Shown piece by piece: positions 34,812-46,769 of a DNA stretch of 64,000 bases. This DNA comes from Cryptomeria japonica (Eukaryota; Streptophyta; Pinopsida; Cupressales; Cupressaceae): positions 211,952,997 through 212,016,996 of the forward strand of contig NC_081406.1 in the NCBI RefSeq assembly GCF_030272615.1, given 5' to 3'. The stretch's first letter is position 1; each line of letters begins with the position of its first letter. A program made the position numbers and the translations under genes. The notes under the pieces were generated by a model that made no database searches, was not told the origin of the DNA, and saw nothing but the letters and a program-made list of their open reading frames with translations.

Positions 34812-36576
34812 TTACAATCGACGGGACTGAGAACTAGATGTGTTACAAAAGTCAAGATCAAATTGTAGCTAGTTGTTTGTTTAACATAGTGATTGAGTGA
34901 AGTAACTAAGATTTGGTATGGTTTCAGGAATGATCTATCCTATGTAAGATATTATCTAAGTTAACTTAGGTTTGATAAGATGTTATTTGAACTAGCTTTA
35001 GAGATGATCAACAAAATCATGCAATGCAATGGCAGGGCTACACTATCAAGGTTGTTTATGCTCATGAGGATGATAACCAATTTTAGGCTCACTGTAGACT
35101 ATTTTAGGCAAGTTTGACTATTTTGGACTGACAAAGTCAGAGATTCATATGACAGGTTTTCCAAGACCGGATGACAGTGTAATAGCTTTAGGAAAATGAC
35201 AGTAGTGTTTTGTACGAGTTGTTGCCTAAGACCATACGACAGATGGGTATGTCTTAAACGACAAATTGTTCAATGCAATGAGTTATCATACTACACATAA
35301 TTTAGGACAAAACGACAGTTCCCTAAATAGGACGACAGATAATAAGGTATCATATGACATGGAAAGTAGGCTCAAATGACAGACTGTTAGGACTGATGGA
35401 ATATTGTACAACTGTGTCTGGACAAAGATCAAATTCTGAGTTTTTGATGACTGAGTATGACCAATTTTTGAGGTGGACTGAGTTTTCACTAACTAACGAA
35501 GACTAGTTTTTGACACTAACAGAGTTTATCACTGAGTTATTTGGTATTTTTTTTCTCCATTTTTGGTATTCTAGTTTTAGTTTCAGGGATGAAAAACAAA
35601 GAAAACATGCAAGATGTTCAATAATTCCAACCACAGCATGCTAACCCTATGAAAGTTTTCTTAGAGAAGAAAACCTTTGCTTGGTGACTTAGGTACACAC
35701 CCAATATCTAATCAGAATACGGTTGCTGAGTCTCAGGTAATAGATTCTCAATGTCATATTAGCGGACTCCAAATGCTAATGGGGGCATGATATGGCAAGT
35801 GTCTTGGGAGAGTTACTATCTCTCTTGCACAAAGATTATCCCCCTTTCAGAGGTGAACTGGGTAGCTTCTATCTTATGGTTCTTAGTCAGGAATTCCATT
35901 TGAAATTACCCCTTGAATTCATGCAAGCATGATTTAGAAAAAGCGTCGAGGGTCTATACTTTTGATTGTTTGTAAAAGACAAGAGCATACTCTCCTACCT
36001 CTTAGATTTTTTTGAATACACAAAAGATAGATTTGTTCATTAACCAAATAGAAATTTAAGTGCCTAAGCAAATACTAAATGAATACACAATGTTTAGTCG
36101 ATTCTCCTTGGGCAACCTGCAAAACCAATACGTCAATAGTCATTTTCTTCTCGATTCTTTGACAGGCGTATGTTTGATTGATAGATTCTTTGACAAGCAT
36201 TCTTGAAGAAACTGGTTAGGCTGTGAAAATATCAGGCAGATAGAAGACAATTCAGGGTTAGCGTCATTGTAATCAAAATTTTATAGAAAACCTGAAGAAT
36301 GAAACTTGTTTTAACCCAACAAAATACAGTATCGTACGACAATTCTCACAGAATAAAACAAAAAAATCCTTTTATCGTACGAGTTAGAACTAAGCATGAA
36401 ATGATAGAAGACAAAATCAGATATTCATAACAAAGCTTTGTACGAGTCCATTTACTGGTTCATATGATAAAATAGAGACTTTGATAGAATATCATACAAT
36501 ATTTCACAGAGATTGTACGGACGAAACCTGCAGGATAATTAAAAAAATGATTTTGAGGCCGAAGTATTGAATTTTG
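34812..36576 (-). other. Element 3 leader, about 1.8 kb
   Basis: Untranslated region between primer site and gag-like frame. Short motifs with CGACAG or GACGACAG and TATCGTACGA recur (35150-36510), many containing CGTACGA-like palindromes. No coding homology is visible. Confidence 0.5.
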
Positions 36577-36595
36577 TGCCCCACGGTGGGTGCCA
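36577..36595 (-). promoter_or_regulatory. Primer binding site of element 3
   Basis: On the minus strand TGGCACCCACCGTGGGGCA begins four or five bases inside the 5' LTR. It differs from the tRNA-Trp-like site of elements 1 and 2. From memory similar GGCGCCCACCGTGGGG leaders are common in plant Tat elements; I have not assigned the tRNA. Confidence 0.55.
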
Positions 36596-36599
36596 AAAA

Positions 36600-39273
36600 T
36601 GTGTGTGTGAAAAGTGGACCTGTATCTGTATCTAAAATACACAACACTTCAATTAAGTTATTAGATGCATGGTTAGTAAATCAATAATCAATGAATAATA
36701 AACCATTACAAAGAGACCCACTGCCTTCTAGTAGATGTGATTTTAGATTGCTCTCAGATTGCTAAGCTATCCAGTGACTAGACAACACCTAAACGAAGGA
36801 TTTTTAAATTTATATGAGCATGAATTTAGCTAGATGGATGCAAGATTTAAGCTAGATATGCAAGATTAATCTAACAAGATTTAAGCAATATATGAATATT
36901 TAAGCTAAATGATTTAAGCAATATTAAATAACTAATATATAATATCTCAATGCAAATTCTCAATGAACCTAGAGAAAAACAACATAATAACAATATATTC
37001 TCTAGGGTCCTTGAATGAGAGATGAGAGCCTGAATTTATAGAAAATTCAGAAAGAAACTAATGGTTGCGATCAAATGATGATGAGTGGTCAAGGTTTTCT
37101 AAGAGGAAGCACAATCTAGGTGAATTGATGTGATTGGAGTGGTCAAGATTTTCTAAGATAAAATTAAGAAAAATTGATTTATTCTCTATTTCATTCAATT
37201 TTAATATTTAATTGTTTTAATTGCTTTCTTTGAGATTATTTATCAAATTTTAATTTGTTTTTCAAGATTATCTCCAATTGATTTCTTTTCTCAATTTTTA
37301 ATTCTTTTTTGTCAATTAATTCATTTTTTGATGATTTGATGGCAAATTGATTTATTTAATTAAATATGCTAGGATATTCCATAAAATAAATAGGATAATT
37401 GTTTAAAATGATTTACTTGGTGTGTAGGGGAAAAAGCGAGACTAGGTTAACATGTCCTAATCCTACCTTTTGACACACATTGCGGAATACGAAAGAGCCT
37501 AGAGGTATCACACAATTGGCAACTTCTTTTTGTGAAAGAGAGAGCCACGGGCTACCTATTAGGGTTTCTATTCCTTTGTTATAATTGAAAGATAAAATGA
37601 TGCAAGTTCAATTCCTAACCTCAAAGTGCAAGTATGAACTAATAACAAAATTGTAGAATTGAAGTTAAACAAAGGAAAGCTGCAAACACAAGGACAAGAC
37701 AAGAATGCAGATGCGTACCCGGAGTTAAAATATGAGTGAAAATGTTCAGGACGGGGGCGCAGGTGCCACTGTCCTGATTCTGTTCCTGAAACTACACCTG
37801 AAACTGCTATTTTGCAACCTGGAAAACTGTCAAAAATGTTGTCTGACAGAAGGACCAGGGCGCCTAGCGCCCCTGTCCCAGGGACCAGGGCACCTAGCGC
37901 CCCTGTCCTGGCAGGACCAGGGTGCCCCACGCCCCTATCCTAGTCTTTTGCTTTGAAACTTGGTGTATGGTTCAGTCTCTGTCTGCTTCTTTCGGATCTG
38001 CAACTTGCGGCATCGTCTGAATCCCGAAATCTGCACTTATATCTGAAAAGGTGTTTTGGGCGGCTATATAGGGTTTTGCCTTAGTCAAACCCCCGCTTTG
38101 GTGATTTCCATCTCCACGAATAGCCAAGTTGTATTGTAAAAGTAGTGTGTGTGCAGACCTTGTGTGTGTGCAAGATCCTAAAATGCAAGTAAGCAAACTA
38201 GAGCAACCTAGAAAGTAAACCCTAATTGCTTGTAAATGATAATGTAAATGCTCCAAATCAAGATGTAAAGAGATCTAAAGCATGAATACAACTGATATAA
38301 TGAGACTTATGCAAAGACATGATAACAACATGAAATCATACCCAACCCCAAGGGAGGGGTACAAGCCAATCTTCAGTCGGTGATCCCTTATTGCTCTTCA
38401 ATGTCTTCAAAGCCCTAAATGGATGAATGAAATTAATGAATGCTTGATAGATGGATGTTGAATTTTGTTGAAGTCTTCAAAGATCTTCTCTTTCGTTGCA
38501 TAGAAGGTCCCTGAACCAAAATCCGGATCCTTTCCAATGAAGAAAGAGAGCTCTTATATATGAAACCCTAGGTCTTAATTTCAACTTTTGGCCAACCTAG
38601 AGATTGAATCTCCCGCCAATTTCTTGCGGTTAAGATTTATTTTATGATTTGATCGCGCTCCTAAAATTTTGGGAAAAATGTCCAGGAGTGTGTGCACTCC
38701 GGGCGCCCTGGTCCCAGCAACTTTTCACCAAATTTTCAGGGCCGTCAGATATGATGATTTTAGGGAGAATCCCGAAGTTACAGGTGATTTCAAGATGTTT
38801 TGACCCCCAAAATCAAGCCCCCAAGTTCGAAATAGGACTTAATTAAGGTTTTTGATTAAATGATGTATTGGAGGAATAAAATGAAAGGGGCACACTTTAA
38901 TGAAAAGGGCCCGACTTTATGATGTGGAAGATGATGAAATAGAACCTTAGACCCAATTAATTTGATTAATTAAGTGCTAAAGGGGAAATGCAATGCAAAA
39001 TGCAAAATGCGCCAAGGTGGGTGCTAAACTAGGTGTGAAATTGTACTGCTTTAGAAAGTGCGTACAATTTATGACGTTACATTTGGAATGATCAATTAGT
39101 TAAATAAATATTTAATTAATATTGAGTTATTGATTTTCCATGTGACATTTGATGATTTTAGAAATTAATTAATTGTGTGCTCAAGATTTGATTTAATTGC
39201 CTCTGGTTAGGACCTTGGTGATGTTATCAAGATTAGGGGCTCATGGTTTAGATGACCATTTTAGGGTATTACA
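36600..39273 (-). repeat. Element 3 right LTR (5' LTR), split by a solo LTR
   Basis: The LTR runs 36600-37420 and 39087-39273, about 1 kb in all, interrupted by the solo LTR at 37421-39081 and its duplicated target. It matches 26586-27569. Confidence 0.88.
37421..39081 (-). mobile_element. Solo LTR of the element 1 family
   Basis: About 1.66 kb, clearly homologous to the LTRs of element 1 (TGTGTAGG to GACGTTACA), minus orientation, with the 30-bp GC-rich minisatellite (three units, 37852-37942) and the TATA-like box (38554-38563). Flanks CTTGG (37416-37420) and TTTGG (39082-39086) form a 5-bp duplication with one change. There is no internal sequence. It shows the element 1 family moved after element 3 was in place, and it is more diverged from the element 1 LTRs than those are from each other. 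Confidence 0.92.
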
Positions 39274-39365
39274 ATCATCACCATCATCACCATCACCATC
39301 ACCATCACCATCACCATCACCATCACCATCACCATCACCATCACCGTCATCATCATCATCATCGT
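39274..39365. repeat. (ACCATC)n microsatellite, right half
   Basis: About ten hexamer units, then ATC triplets. On the minus strand it encodes a Gly-Asp run in the transposase tail. Ser-Pro or poly-His open frames on the plus strand are artefacts. Confidence 0.95.
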
Positions 39366-42300
39366 CAACTTCTTCTTCTTCATCATCATCAAGTAACTGT
39401 CGATCATGATCATCATCTACATCATCTTCTACTTCTTTGGTATCTTCTTCTTCCATCACATTATACTTTATCAGCCTTCCTCTTGGATCATGTCTAACAA
39501 TAAATGACCAACCCAGTTTATGTGGAACCTCTGAGTAAAATACCTGCTCACATTGGTTTGGAAGAACATAGGGCTCATCCCCAACTAGTTCAAACTACCA
39601 TGTATTAACCATTGTAAAACCATTATCATGTTCAATAATAGTTCTATCAGTATCATTTTTATTCAATCGTAGCTTGTACCATTTGATGACGAACAAAACT
39701 AATTTCAAGGAATTAAAGTCACACTCAAGTATATCATCCCAAATGCCATAGTATTGATTTTGAGACTCTTGAGGATGTATGTTGTTTCTCGACGAAATGT
39801 TTGTCACCTCAAAGACTGCAGTTATCCCAGAATCACAAGTTTTCTTCATGTCATTTAACTTTTTGATGCAAAATTTATGACCATTGCAGCACATAGCATT
39901 GTGGTGTTTGACCTACGATATTCAAACATGTAAAAATTATTGCATCATGAGTTGATAAACATATGGGTGATTAATAAATTTATATGTACTTGTTTATCTC
40001 TTAAACCATATGCTAAATCAATTTCCCTTTGTGTAACATTGGAATCTCCATTACGATGAGCTTCTTTAACAAATGAAGCCACACCTTCCCATGTTAATGT
40101 GCGAGCAGAATGTTGACAACGTTCAATCTATACCATCATCCAATCAAGATTGTTTGCAATATACAAATGTAGTGCATCCCACTCTCGACCAACTGTACAA
40201 AAAATAAATAGATGTCTTACAACCGATTTATTTTGAATATTAAGAATTAATTAACTACAATAACATCTTATAATTACCTCTCACTTTCCTCAATCTACCT
40301 TTCCTTGTCAAGTACTCCCCTTTGAATTTGTTAATGGGGTTGGGATCCCAAATGTGGTCCATGTGGATCTTTGCTGCAAACTTAGGAAGATATTCTGAAA
40401 TGTTCACCATAGTCTGGTATATCATATATCGCTCCACCATAGAACCCTTAGGATGTGCTCTTTATCGAACCAAAGACTTCAAAAATTTCAAGTTTCTCTC
40501 AACCATCCACATTAACCTAGTGTGTATAGGTCCACACAATTCAATCTCCTCAACTTGGTGTATGAGGTAGTGTTCTTATGCATTGAAAAAAGCTAAAGGT
40601 AGACACTTTTGCATTTCACACATTAGATGAGGAATTTTTCTCTTCCAATATTTAATATCTTCTTTATTGATTTCTTTACATGACAACCACCTACAAGATA
40701 TTCAAGACGCAAAGAAATATATTACATAACAATTAAAATAAATCACAAATATAATATCTATACAACAAACTGAACAAATATCACTACTTACCTCATGTAT
40801 TTTCCAAGATCATATATGACTTGTTTGAAATTATTGTCGAAGTCATCTAGGAGAGATAGAGGTAGAACATACTACAACAATTATAAAATTATCTTTTCAA
40901 TATTTTCTAACATAATACAATGAAAAGTACATGCACATTATACAAATATATAGTAAAAACACAAGAACATGAATTACCTTAATAAAGGTATGCCAATCAT
41001 GTGTTTTCATCCCTGGCCCAAATTCACTTTTCTTTGATATGAGATTGTTTATGTTCATAGAAAATCTTGTGCCAAATAGAATTTTTCATATGACTTCTTT
41101 TATAGCATTGGTTTGCTGGTCTGTTAATAACCAGGGAAGGTCACTTATATTAATATAGTCTCCATGGCTATTTGATTGAATGACATTTTTCATTGCATGA
41201 TTAGAATCCTGAATGTCACTACAAATTTTGACAATTTTTTCTTTGTCATGCCTTCCATCCAATATTTTCCATAATGTCTTTGTTATATTCTTTCCTATAT
41301 GCATACTATCAAACAAATGCACAATTTGTAACTGCTCGTAGTAGGGCAACCTACTAAATTGTTGGGGATAACTTTTTAGTCCCTTAGGAAGGTGGTCATT
41401 TATGCCTTGATGACCTTCACGATCATCAATCACATCATCAGTAAACAAAACACAATAGAAAAGATGTTTTATGACATAAACGATTAGATGAAATGACATT
41501 ACCTTGACAATTAATTCTATTATATTCCAACTTCCACGGGTGAGGTGTCATTTTTTGTGGCTTTGATGTATTCTCTTCTTTCTCATTAAAAATATGTTTT
41601 TCAGTATTTTGATTCTTCTAATTTTTGTGGAGAAAGTGCCTATACTCATCAAACACTTGCTTTCCTAAACATTTTGAATGACAATATTTCATCTTTGGAC
41701 CACAAATTGGACATGTAAATTTTCCCTTTGTTTGAAGACCTACAAGATAATGTATAATTGGATTAAATATGTTAAGTTTTTAAATTATAATTGTCATGCG
41801 CAACTTGAACACTATAACATACCACAAAAATGTGTTAGCCATGGGGCATCGTGTATTGCCCATACAAGCATCACATGGAATTGAAATTATCTTTGTCCTA
41901 TTGGTCTAGAGACATCATACATAGTGACACCATTCCATAACTCCAATAACTCATCGATAAGAGGCTCAATATATACATTCACATCTTTAACTTGGTACTT
42001 ACCTAATTGAATGAACAAAAACATTACACAATTATTATGACCATTTTACTGCAATATTTATAATTAAATGTAGACAACTATTAAATGATAAAATACTTGG
42101 AACAATCATTGCAAACATTATGTGCTCCCTCTTTATTGACATCCATGGAGGAATGTTATTGTTGATAACAAAAATAGGCCACACTGAGTAAACAAATCTC
42201 AACTCTCCAAATGGATTGACACCATCCACTGCCAATGAAAGCCTAAGATTACGAGGTTCTTCATTAAATTGTCGCCACTTTTCATCTATATCCATAAATG

Positions 42301-43423
42301 TTGAATCATCTACAAGAATTCGAATAATGTCATCTCAAATTCTATTGCGTGCATGGCAATCCATAAATTATGCCAAGCTAGTGCACTTGAATAATCGTTA
42401 CATACGTGGAATAATGGGAATATAATGAAGAGCCTTGCGAGGAACCTTTTTTGTTATTTGATCTGTTCAATATCTACTAATATGATATTTAGGGCATTTA
42501 GTTAGAAATTCCTATTGTTTGTGATATATAATATGATCATTGGGACAAGCATCTATTGCTTGATACTCCATTCCAATATCTTTCATAATGGCAGATAATT
42601 CTCGATATGAGCAAGGTAGAATATTTGATTGTGGTAACAAAAACTCACCTATCAACCTACATCAAAAAAATATAATTTGTTAATATAAAGAATATTAATG
42701 CTACATGATTCACCATTTATTATCTATAATGACATATATGACATACCATAACATACATGAGATTGTTATGTTGGATAAACCATTCATAACCTTCAAGTTC
42801 ACCAACAACAATACAATGAAGAGAGGAGTTGTCTGGGAGGCTTTGTAAAGGGCCTCATATGCCTTCTCAAGTAGAGGGACATCATGAACAACACCAAGGT
42901 CATCTTCATCATCATGATCAGTTGTGCCAATACTAAATGTGTCATGGATCAATGTATTTGTACCATCATCTTCAATTGTGTTTTGTGGCTCATGATCGTC
43001 ATCTTCCATGGGATCATTATCTTTAGCTTCGATATTCACACCTCCATATTCCTCCACTTTGAGAACCATATTCTCCAGGTTGTGTTGATCCATAGCATGT
43101 GCTTCGGGGTGCTCAGTCTATATAAAATTGATAAACATAAATAAACTATGATCATCATCTCATCATCGAGTGATTTCTTATGTATATAAATTGTTAAAAT
43201 GATATAATATAAAACTTACCAATGGATGATAATCATGTCCACCTTCAATGTGACCATACATCCTACAATGTTTCTTAGTTGTTTTGATTAGAAGTCTTCT
43301 AGTCTTTAACCCCTTACAAATTTTGTAGGGACAATAACATTTTCCATCACCTTTTCTTTTCAAGTTAGACCACAATCTAGCAATTGTCTCCTTATTTTGT
43401 TGTTCGCCAATATTGTCTAACAT
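39274..43423 (-). pseudogene. CACTA transposase (TNP2-like) with DUF4218 and DUF4216-like parts
   Basis: A minus-strand multi-exon gene. From the 5' end: MLDNIGEQQN with a Cys-rich module (43423-43190); an acidic stretch and LLLVNLKVMNGLSN (43093-42710); LSLAVDGVNPFGELRFVYSVWPIF (42295-42035); YIEPLIDELLELWN (about 41960); a Cys-rich TCPICGPKMKYCHSKC (about 41700); LPYYEQLQIVHLFDSMHIGK (41499-41086); then DUF4218-like WMVERNLKFLKSLVR and AHPKGSMVERY (about 40400-40560), and DUF4216-like YYGIWDDILECDF (39595-39894). It ends in an Asp/Gly tail continued at 26580-26455. TNP2 cuts and pastes CACTA elements. Good donors (for example GTAAGTAG near 40797) survive, but stops occur in several exons, so it is dead. 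Confidence 0.85.
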
Positions 43424-43773
43424 GGTTTTTCTTCGTAGGCAAAAAAAATCAGGCTATAGAATTAGTTATATAGAAGTTGAAATTTTAGTTATAAAATCAC
43501 GTTTTAGTATAATATACCAAATTAAATTACTTGAACATAGAAATTATGCAAATTGAACCAAAACCATTCAACTCTTTTTTTTCATCTCAAAACATATATA
43601 ATGGCTTTGTGGTGATTTAGAGCAGGTGATATTCTAATGGCTTTGTGGTATGCAATCCTTGTATCATATCCTAAGTTGACTAATGTCTAATTGGGGTAAT
43701 CCATGAGTGTCTTGTTGGCTTTATTGGTACTTTGGTATTTGGAATTTTTGTCTTGGCGCTTTGATGGTTTTTC
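43424..43773. other. CACTA 5' flank and junction to the Copia fragment
   Basis: AT-rich sequence upstream of the transposase start. I find no CACTA terminal inverted repeat. The passage into Copia-like sequence occurs somewhere near 43600-43770, so the 5' end of the transposon is probably lost. Confidence 0.4.
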
Positions 43774-44857
43774 CATCTTGTGTTGCCATCAATGCCAAAG
43801 GGGGAGATTGTTGGTATTTTGGTATGGTTTTGTCATTGATGTCAACACCTACTAAAACTCTAGCACTTTGGAGATCCAACAACATTCACTAGCAACAAGT
43901 GACTTTTGCACAGTCACCAATATATGGTACACCAGCAGGATATAATGATCACCGACACTTGGAATGGCATGGAAAGCACTTGGTAATGTCGAAGACACTG
44001 TTTGGACATCTTATCTTGGGGAATTGTTTATTGGCATATTCGTATTTGCATATTTGTTGTTACCAGCAAATAGGTCCAGGTTATGCACTGGCAGGTTTAT
44101 CTTTTCTAGATCAACATGACACGCTATGGAGATGATTAATTATTGTTGTAAATGCATTAAGCCAAAGTTGAATCGGTTATTGCATCAGATATTGTATTAT
44201 TTGTAAAATGATTTTATTGTAATATCTTGTAGAGATGACCTACTAAAATTGGTCTTAGGTTATGGTATAAATGTAAGATCTTATTTGTAAGATCAGGTGT
44301 GGAGTGTGAAAAAGATTTGTGTGAAGGTATATGCGAGATTAAGCAGAGCTATACACATAGACATCATTTGAAGGTGAAGCTAGTTTTTTATGAAAGCATA
44401 ACAGACCTACACCGGTACTGAATCTAGCATATGAAGATGCCATTTTGAGTAGTACATTCTTATTGGATTTAACCATCCAATTGTAGTCAGTGTGACTCCC
44501 ATTTGTGATTGAGTAGTGAGCTCTGGGCGCTTGGCCTTTTTGCATGTGTAGACCCCATTTATGTACACTTACTATCTGCAGTAGTATCATCTGATTGTGG
44601 GTAAGGTTTCCCACCGTGGTTTTTACCCTTACAGGGTTTCCATGTACAAATATTGGTGTTATGTGTTGTAGATGCCTTTGTCTTTTTTGTTTTGTGCATT
44701 AATATTTATCGGTATTGCATTTATCTGTTAAATCTGTCCACTGGTATAACAGACTGGTTCACCGGTATTAAGTAATAATTTGGTTAAGTTGTTTTGGTTT
44801 AAATTGTATTTGGCAACTGATTCACCCCCCCCTCTCAGTTGCCCCTGGGACCTAACA
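43774..44857 (+). mobile_element. Truncated 3' end of a Copia-like LTR element
   Basis: The purine tract AAAGGGGGAGAT, preceded by GTTGCCATCAATGCC, is followed at 43809 by an LTR, TGTTGGTATTTTGG to CCTGGGACCTAACA (about 1.05 kb, to 44857). The LTR contains CCCACCGTGGTTTTTACCC and a related copy lies at 31347-32384. GTTGCCATCAATG(T/C)C before the tract is also seen in element 6. The rest of the element upstream is missing; CACTA sequence takes its place. Confidence 0.8.
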
Positions 44858-46760
44858 TGTCTAATGTGAATTAATTATCAATGTTGTGAAGTCATTGAGA
44901 GTATGGTGATAGTCATCCATAAGATCCTCTCAATACTGTCCAAATCAGTGACAAGTAAGACAAAATTCTTAGTTACACCTTGGGTGCAAGTGAATGATAT
45001 TACATATAGTTTTGGGATGAATGCCATTGAGAGTCATAGACCCAAGTTAGTCTAAAAGGAAAGTAACTATCCATTCCCATGCACCATGGATTCTTGTTAG
45101 TTTTTTTCATTCTTCTAAATAATGTAAGAAAATTATTGTTAGGAACTATTAGAAACTTGAGAACACCATGGATTCTTATTAGTTTTTTTCATTATTCAAA
45201 ATAATGTAGGTGTGTATAGGATCATGACCCTTGGTATTTTTAAGATTTATATTTTTCATGGCCTTATGAGCTCCTTTCCTTGATCCCAAGAATATGATTA
45301 TGATGCAGAGCATCCACACACACAACCAAATAGTGGAGATCTTTCTCCTAACTCACCTACTCAAATAGGTGATTACTTTTCATAGAGCTACTGGAGCCTC
45401 ACCAGGTTACTAGGTGCTCACATGGCTTGAACACCCCAAAAGAAGACTCATTCTTCTCAACCGGCATCCAACCAGTAGAATACATTATTCTAGGCTTATC
45501 CAATTTTCCCAAGGCTAACTTAAGCCCTTCCAACCCCTAAATCACACCAAAACTCTCAAACCTTACTCACACAAGTCCAACTCCAATTAAGACTTCTAAT
45601 GGCTCTTAGACACAACTCCCAATGCCAAATGGGTGCATACCACTCCAAGGTACTGCATGACAACATCAAGGGATCTCTTTTTCATAGCCAAACACCCTAC
45701 TTTACCCTCCCAACCACCCTAAAGGTCACAAAGTATCCTACTGCTGCAACACTATCCTATTAAGATAGTCATGTATGCTTGGGATAGTCACACTTTCAAG
45801 GGACAAACCCCCTTCCCAATACTCCAAATTTTTATCACAAAGATTGTGAACCCCTTCTAATCTCTTTCCTAACACCAAACACACAAAAACCCCTTGCTTA
45901 CACCCCTTTCCACTTGGATTATTTCAACCCACTGCTACATTGTTGCAGTCTAAAGCACTGTCATTAGGCCATTCATCATCTTCCTTTTTTGTCTTGGGTA
46001 TTTGGAATTGCCAACCCTTGGGACATATTTGTGATGTCTTCACACACCCTTCTAGACTTCCACTAACTCTTCCAAAGCCTGATTGTTGCATTCACACCAC
46101 CCAAAACTCATCATCTCATTGTCTTATTAGACCAAGGCACAAAAACTTGTCTCTCCAACACACTTTGCACATGTAGATTTCATCATGGAACCATACAAAG
46201 CATAAGGTATAAAAACACATATGTACACAATATTTTCCACCCATTGGTGGGGTTATTTAACTTGGAAATAAATAAAAAATCATTATTGTACAGACACTAG
46301 TTACCCCAATTGTAAGTTTGATAAAGATTCCTCAATGGTATATTATCTTTATACTAGCACATTCCTAGGAATGCTTGGTATGCAAACAGTGGGGCCTCTA
46401 GCAATGTGTCATTAACTACTATATTTACTTTACTTTTTGAAATGAAATTTTTTATAAACTATCAAAAAAATAACCATAATAAATAATTTTATGTCTTTGG
46501 TATCAATAGCTTCAATAAATTTGAAATTAAGGTTTCAACTTTATTCAATAATTATATATTTCAAGTAATTCACATGCTCATTATCACGTTTCAAAAATAA
46601 TAGAATAATAAATATCATGAACTCTATGAAACTTTATACTTTTATACATCTTTCAAAGATCTTTTTATAACTGCTTTGGTGCATTCCAAATGGATAGACA
46701 AACTAAAAAAAATAAAAAACATTGTTACACAAGAACTTACCAATGAGTTTAGATGCCAAA
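44858..46760. other. Unassigned repeat-like DNA, strand-skewed
   Basis: No gene recognised. From about 45280 to 46260 the plus strand is rich in C and A and poor in G, unlike its surroundings. A near-duplicate, TGCCAAATATAATCAAAGA with AACATTATT, starts near 46753 and again near 46800. Confidence 0.5.
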
Positions 46761-46769
46761 TATAATCAA

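Larger units (their letters stand above)
26586..39273 (-). mobile_element. Element 3: non-autonomous LTR retrotransposon, Tat-like
   Basis: A minus-strand element of about 12.7 kb including later inserts. LTRs of about 1 kb flank an internal region with a purine tract like that of element 2, a primer site of a different kind (GGCACCCACCGTGGGG), a short gag-like frame with the zinc-finger segment, and Pro/Ser-rich frames. No protease core, RT, RNase H or integrase is visible. Its LTRs differ from each other more than those of elements 1 and 2, with small indels, and it holds two solo LTRs, so it is probably the oldest of the three. It sits inside the CACTA transposase coding tail. Confidence 0.88.

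Noticed and set aside
39197..39497. Ser-Pro and poly-His open frames on the plus strand
   Set aside because: They are translations of the (ACCATC)n repeat; the minus strand of the same tract is the transposase tail.
43424..43773. CACTA terminal inverted repeat
   Set aside because: I searched for a TAGTG/CACTA end next to the transposase start and found none; the end seems lost.
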